Origin: Cristatella mucedo
Taxonomy: Eukaryota > Bryozoa > Phylactolaemata > Cristatellidae
Reading direction: 5' to 3'
Assembly (NCBI GenBank): GCA_009760855.2
Contig: WPIO01000159.1
Location: 719,001-783,000 of the forward strand
DNA: 64,000 nt
This document shows, piece after piece, positions 58,545 through 64,000 of this stretch. A program made the translations under genes and the position numbers. Numbering within the stretch: the first letter of the stretch is position 1; each line of letters opens with the position of its first letter. The notes beneath the pieces are model-generated. The model worked only from the letters and a program-made list of their open reading frames with translations, was not told the DNA's origin and did no database searches.

Positions 58545-60699
58545 TTCTCAGGAGCGGTCCTACCCATCGTTACCTTGACGGTCACAAGTTCTTCGGCTGC
58601 GTGCGTGCTTTCGATCGAGTCGCAAATCATTAGGGATTTCACCGAACTTTATTTGCAGGCGCATGATGTGGCTCGGCGTTTAGTTCGGTCTTATCGCCAC
58701 ACTCCTCCCAAGCTCTCGCTGAGACAAACACTCTTACGAGGAAAGTATCTTCCAGTACTTAGGTCACCTGCGTCTAGGCTGGGGCGCCACCCACATAATC
58801 TCGCCAGGCCCGAGGCAGGAAAGCACGTGAGCGACGTCGGGACAGGTCCAGGCAGCAGCCCCACAGAAAACTTTGGTGATCCGACGATCGCTCTGGTGGA
58901 CCCTAGCTCCTGGCTAGAAAAATGCCTCCGCATCTCGTAGCGTACTGAAAGCATCGTAAACCAAGGGCTGTTTAGCTAAATAAAAACAATCCCTCTTTCC
59001 GCCTCCTCGCCGAAGCCGGATAACCTTGATACTATACCGCTGCTCTGAATACCGAGACGGGATCGTGTGAGTGCTACGCACACACACACACAAGCACAAA
59101 TGCCATCCATGGGCGCCCCACGAACTTGCTTGGCGTCGTTCACCAAATTTTCCTCCGAAGCTGCCTCTAGCTGCCCCAAGGCCGTCGATCGCCAGAGTGA
59201 CCGCCCACCACCCGTGTTCTAACGGCAATTAATCCGGCCACTCTTGGACGTCTGGAGGCGGCGACCTTGGACGAGCGTCGCCATATTCTTAAATAGCTGG
59301 CCGGACAAAAATGTAAGAGCTCAGTGGCGTTGGGCATGCATGAAACCGTGTGCCATTGCCGAACGCTGTCACCAGTGTTACTCGACAGCCGATGAGTAAT
59401 CACGTCCAGCTCGGATGCCGACAAGAACGTTCAATACAATCTTCTTGAACTGAGTTATGGCCGAGTTTGAGAGGCCAGCCGACATCGACCAGCCGCTCCT
59501 GAAGAATGCGGGCCGTCGAGACAGGCAGAAATGCAGCAGTTGGCTCTCGAGCCTCCGCTCTCATCTCTCCGCTAACTCCTCCTCGTGATCATGCTCCTCC
59601 TCGCTCCTCCTCATGATCCTACCACAACTGATGTGCCCTCTGCTGCTCACTCATCGAGGACGAAGATGTTTGCAGCCGAGCAACTCTCGTGCGCCCTATA
59701 ATTGAGCCTGACTGACGCTACGCTACAGAAAGCTGCGGCAAAGATATCGCCCTTGCCTCTCCCGTGCCCGAGCAAGGGCAACAACCAAACCTATCTGCTG
59801 CAGCAACGCACCTGCAGCACTAGCAGCCTATTCGCTTTAAGACCTACGCCAGTTGCAATTGTTTCAGACAGTTCACAACGAACTGCTCGTTCACTCATAA
59901 ATTATGAACCGCAGAGGACCATCAGACTTTACAGGTGACGTCCACGAATGGCAGTCATAACTATTAGCTCAGTAAGGTGACGACAGTATCCCACGCCTAT
60001 TCTTGATACCCGAAGCTCGGGTCCAGCGAGGCATATGTAGCGGCCCAATTACTCAGCTAAAAACGCGTAGGCGCTGTCTACGTAACAGGAACCTCGTCGT
60101 AACGTGCTCTCATATGTCGTGCACTGCTTCTAGGCTTCTAAGCCTGAGAAGACCACATTGTTCTCATGGTTTTATTCAGCACTACGCGATAGAGCAGCAA
60201 AGTAAAACCTACATGAAAACATGCAGGAGATAGCGAGCTTCCACTGAATGAAACATATGTCCTCTTGGCATAGATCGGCTGATTACTCGTGTTTAGAAAT
60301 TTGATGAAACGTGATAACAAATGTGTATGCTCCTCGGATTAAGTATGGGTTATGTCACAGATATCTTAACTGTATTTGTTGCGTCAACAAACAATGCATG
60401 GAGACAGGGGAGATTAGGTAAAAACGCTACTCGGTGTGAAGGCCAATAGGACTCTGATTCTACGGAATATTCGATAGACTTCTGGTGGATCATTACGGTA
60501 AAAGGCTTGCACTGTTTGTCCCAATAACTCATGTGATGTCAATCTAATTGCTACAGTCATTGACCTCCGACCGTCGTCCGGTAATGGCTTTGTTTTTTGC
60601 TATGCTGCAACAAATTATTCAGTAGGTTTATTCTGAAATTCCGGCTCAGTTCTTCTTTTTATAGAAGCATCTCTGTACGGTTCACGGGAGAGATAGGAG
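58545..60699. other. Intergenic, moderately GC-rich, nothing assigned
   Basis: Several overlapping frames of 60-120 codons on both strands (58575-58940 plus; 58914-59228 minus) without motifs. A short (CA)n run lies at 59079-59092. Confidence 0.35.
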
Positions 60700-60915
60700 G
60701 AGCTATAATAATGATACCAATAATAGTAATATGAATAGTAATTTGTTCTAGCTTTCTCAGAGAACTAAATCTCTTTCTATGTACTTTGCAGATGCTTCAA
60801 ACATTGCATTCCCAAATTTTTGGTGGTAACATCCCCAAGCAGCAGGCATAGTGTAAGCAGGTACGTGCACACGGAGGGCGAATAACAAGACCCAGTAAAC
60901 GCTGTAATAAACAGG
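60700..60915 (-). mobile_element. Decayed L2/CR1-like LINE, 3' end, minus strand
   Basis: ATAATGATACCAATAATAGT then TTTCTCAGAGAACTAAATCT, CTTTCTATGTACTTTGCAGA and ACGTGCACACGGAGGGCGAA...CCCAGTAAACGCTGTAAT. Same order as the 3' UTR of the better copies. Confidence 0.55.
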
Positions 60916-61197
60916 TGCAGCTGGAAGGAATATTCTACTAGCAAGGTTCTTTCAGGATAATTATATCGTTCATATCACGAAAGGATACTCCTTGATGCCA
61001 CCTACTAGATCGTTAGCATAAGAATGCCTCTGTAGGTTATGCTGTGCTTTGAAGGTTGTAGTGAAATTCTGCTGACAGCTTCTGGATTGTGAAAACAGAG
61101 GACCAAAAATCATGCACACTATTATGTTGAAGTCCAACAACATTGCGTCAAGGACAGTTTGTCTTATGGCTTATAAGGACTAAGAGAGCCTAATGCG

Positions 61198-62165
61198 ATG
61201 CAGAAAAAATCTTCATCAACCTTTCCTTCTAATCTGCCTAATCGACATATCGACGACATTTCCCAAGGAGACAAAAAGACGATCGATGTGATCCAAGAGC
61301 AACAGCAACGTTACCTGAGCATTAGATTTCAATCGGTATGTGCACAAAGCAAAGATATTTACCAGACGCAGTTTGAAAAACTTATGCGTGTGGTGAATGC
61401 GAAGCTGATTTCCTATACTAATAGCCACGGCGCATTCTCCATAACCAGATGGTCCAGCTATTGACGAGTGATGCAGGGCATCTTGTGAGTACCACTAACT
61501 ACCGACTAGAGCGCTTAAACTAGAATATAAAAATTCTGGTGTTGATGAATTCTGACCTCAAATTTGATTCAAGACCTCCTTGTATCCTATGTATTTCTGT
61601 CATAGGAGGTCAAACACAGAGCCCAACCAGCGTTTCTCAAGGTATGGATGCACTTCCTCCCCGAAAATTTAGCTCTGTGAATGTTTGCATGTGCCTCTAT
61701 GCTCCTCAGAACAGTTCTCGGCCGTTCTCCCTTGCTGGCCGACAAGTCTTTGGACATCGCACAGCCACGGTTTCTGCAAATCGTTTATTAATGTGGCTCT
61801 TTACTGGCTCCGCTGTCGTGGCAGCCTGCAACTCTGGTGCAGTTGCTGCCATCAAGTTGTGGATTGCTGAAAAAATGAGGTACCTTTGCTGCTTATTCGC
61901 AAAAGCCTCAAAATCTTTCAGCAGCGTATACCAGGACGTAGGCTTTCGGCATCATCTACAAGCAGTTCGATCAATGCTTGCCACTTGTCAAAATTCTAGC
62001 AGAAACTCTTGCAGAATTATCTGCCGAAGCATCTCTGTTCACCTCAAGGAAAGCAATTGCCTGCTGCATGTAACCACCGCCCCACTGTACAGGCAACCTT
62101 CGCAGAGCTGTGGGGAAACCGCAATACAAACCAGCTTGTCGGCAGCACAGCTTCCATTGTGCTAA
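61198..62165 (+). other. Two adjacent unrecognised open frames
   Basis: 61198-61464 (88 codons) is polar, with IDVIQEQQQRYLSIRFQSVC in the middle, and looks more protein-like than most frames here. 61539-62165 (208 codons) is cysteine- and serine-rich. They share the same reading frame, with stops between. A GTGAGT at 61485 could be a donor. No domain is recognised, so I do not claim a gene. Confidence 0.2.
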
Positions 62166-63516
62166 GAGCTTCGGTTTGGTGAGCTGGTCAACAGCCGACT
62201 ATTGCCTTGGCCTCCCATATGCCTGTCCATTACGTCTGAAAGCCAGGTTAACGTGTGTGCTGCAAATCAAATCAATATCCTTCGGTCCCCACGAAACAGT
62301 ATCGGTTCATGACAGCCTCCCGAGTCGGTCAAAGGCTTGAGAACCTGCATACGTTTTCCCGCTGGCATTATAATAGCTGGAGGCAATGGCGGCAGCGTGG
62401 AGATACGTAGCCACACCGTTCCGGAAAAGTGTAGCCGCCACGGAGGACGAACAGGCACACTGGCGTCTACTTTGCCGATTTCGAGCGCGCTGAAAATGAA
62501 ATCACTTGTGCGCCTGTCTCCCCTAATGCTGCCAATCGTGCAGGCTGTGCAGATATTAGGTTAGTGAGACACTATGTAATCGCAAGGAATGTGCTGACGT
62601 AGAATTCGAGAACGGTCATGGGTGTGGCCTCGGGTCGGGTGCAGAGTAACCTCCCATTCAGACGTTGTTTAAAGGCTCCTTTGCAATAATGACAACTCTT
62701 AATCTGGGTGCGAGAAGTGTCACCAATCCTCGAACCAAACTGATACCTAGGTCAAAAAAATCCAACCCCTCTGTCATTTCCCCGGGAGTACAGCGTGCAG
62801 TGATCAGACTGCCAGCCAAGACGCGGTGAAGAGACAGTTCAAAGATTCGAAGGCCACACAAACCGCTTGGCTTCCAAAAAGGCGAGAACTGTAAGCTTCA
62901 GCTTGGCGAAAATTGGGTTAGTGGTGGCTTGAGCATCGCCTACGGAATCCTACTGCTCATATCCTAAAAGTACGATGGCGGTCTGTAAACTTACGTGCTG
63001 CTATTATTAACAGTAGTGCTACGCTGGTTTTCATTATCCCAGACGCAGTTGCCGATGCCCAGCCCTCAACCAGTGAACTTACAAGAGTGGTGGCGATCTT
63101 CATTTTGCAATGATCAGTCAAACACGAAAAAAGAGGCAACCACTAGCAAGACCAGTCACAGTTGCATTGTGCATGGATTCCTTGGTAAGGTTATCAAGCT
63201 CTCGTTGAGTGCTGGCAACTAGAAATGATGACAGGCCTTCAGCTCCTCTGTGAATATGTTGTAATAAAAAGAAAACGGTTCTGGGACCGCGTGAGCACTC
63301 AGTTTTAACTTTTCTGTACTTAAATTGATCGTCTTGGCCTGATTACTTTTTCCAATGCTATATCCTGCTGGCAGTGAAGAGTAAGAGTTCCCGAGATATG
63401 ACACTGAGGTTGATTAGTGAGTCTGGCACTCTTCAATCTTGTAGGAGCCTCACATTTGCTGCACTAAAGTTTGGTTCAAAGTCAAAGGAAAAAGCATGGA
63501 CCTGGAAAAAGCGTTA
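62166..63516. other. Intergenic, nothing recognised
   Basis: Short frames only, for example 62337-62564. Confidence 0.35.
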
Positions 63517-63660
63517 GCCGATTTAACAGCCTATTTTATATAGCGGCTGATGAGCCTTAACGGCTATCGCCAATGCTTGCATTGGGCAGTAAAGGATCGC
63601 CCATTGCAGGACTCAAACCTCCTATTAGGGTCGTGAAGAGCGAGCACCTTAAGGGGCTAA
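63517..63660 (-). mobile_element. SINE family A copy
   Basis: GATTTAACAGCCTATTTTAT, CGGCTATCGCCAATGCTTGC, GGGCAGTAAAGGATCGCCCA, GCAGGACTCAAACC (B box), then GGGTCGTGAAGAGCGAGCAC. Reverse complement of the family. Confidence 0.75.
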
Positions 63661-64000
63661 CAACCATGAGTATTGATGAACTCTTATTGTGGTAATGAAG
63701 CAAATGACAGACCTGGGTTAATAGAGAACAACCACGCATTGTACCCAATAGGTAAGCATATACACATCGTACTTATAATTTTCTATACTTATGCCTGACG
63801 GCCCTAAAACGTCCTTAGAACTGTACAACGTCGAAACGAACGTCGTAACGGTTAAAAAAAGCTGTTATATCAATCAACCTACCACAATGTTTTTAATGTG
63901 CATGCGTCCCTTTAGCGGAAAACACGTCTTATTTGCTGGCCATTGCTGGCCAATGGAAAGAAAGCCCCGAGCGAATGTAAATGCATCTGGCAAAATGCAT
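63661..64000. other. Right edge, nothing recognised
   Basis: AT-rich sequence without feature. Confidence 0.35.

Overview
This is a stretch of nuclear DNA from an animal, almost certainly an invertebrate. It has long spliced introns with GT-AG borders, many decayed non-LTR retrotransposons, tRNA-derived SINEs and long microsatellites. There is no operon structure. Nothing in the sequence fixes the phylum, so I do not name one.

One gene can be read from start codon to stop codon: a phenylalanine-4-hydroxylase (PAH) on the + strand. It runs from an ATG at 19996 to a proposed stop at 42665, in 12 coding exons that sum to 1,356 bp (451 residues). It has an N-terminal ACT regulatory domain (exons 2-3) and the biopterin-dependent catalytic domain (exons 4-11), with the 2-His-1-Glu iron ligands at H293, H298 and E338. 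Exon lengths and intron phases from exon 4 onwards match what I recall of human PAH exactly, except that human exons 8 and 9 are one exon here (39410-39536). The first and last exons are the least certain.

The left edge (2-526) holds the 3' part of a collagen-like coding region: about 57 Gly-X-Y triplets with one break, ending in a stop with no C-terminal globular domain. I recognise no other host gene. A few long open frames (57942-58544 minus; 61198-62165 plus) and two GC-rich islands (7.7-8.1 kb and 45.2-45.7 kb) remain unexplained.

The rest is mostly repeats. An L2/CR1-like LINE is present in about 20 pieces on both strands, the best at 49195-51075 (+), 17713-18935 (-) and 25745-26573 (-). 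A second, more decayed LINE family lies at 32.1-32.9 kb and 51.08-51.74 kb. SINE family A (about ten copies) and SINE family B (four copies) carry tRNA-type promoter boxes, and the 3' tail of family B matches the stem-loop tail of the first LINE family. DNA transposon remains include a SPIN-like hAT terminus at 39756-39850 and a 641-bp pogo/Tigger-like MITE at 47502-48142 with TA duplications. Tandem arrays include a very regular 34-bp satellite in PAH intron 2 (28297-28691), a 21-bp minisatellite just before PAH exon 5, and long GA/CT tracts at 30.2 and 48.4 kb.

Layout: 0-0.5 kb collagen; 0.5-20 kb intergenic, repeat-rich; 20-42.7 kb PAH with TE-loaded introns; 42.7-64 kb intergenic with LINEs, SINEs, the MITE and unassigned open frames. 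I found no previously undescribed multi-gene system. The most informative observations are the LINE/SINE tail sharing, the SPIN-like fragment and the architecture of the PAH gene.
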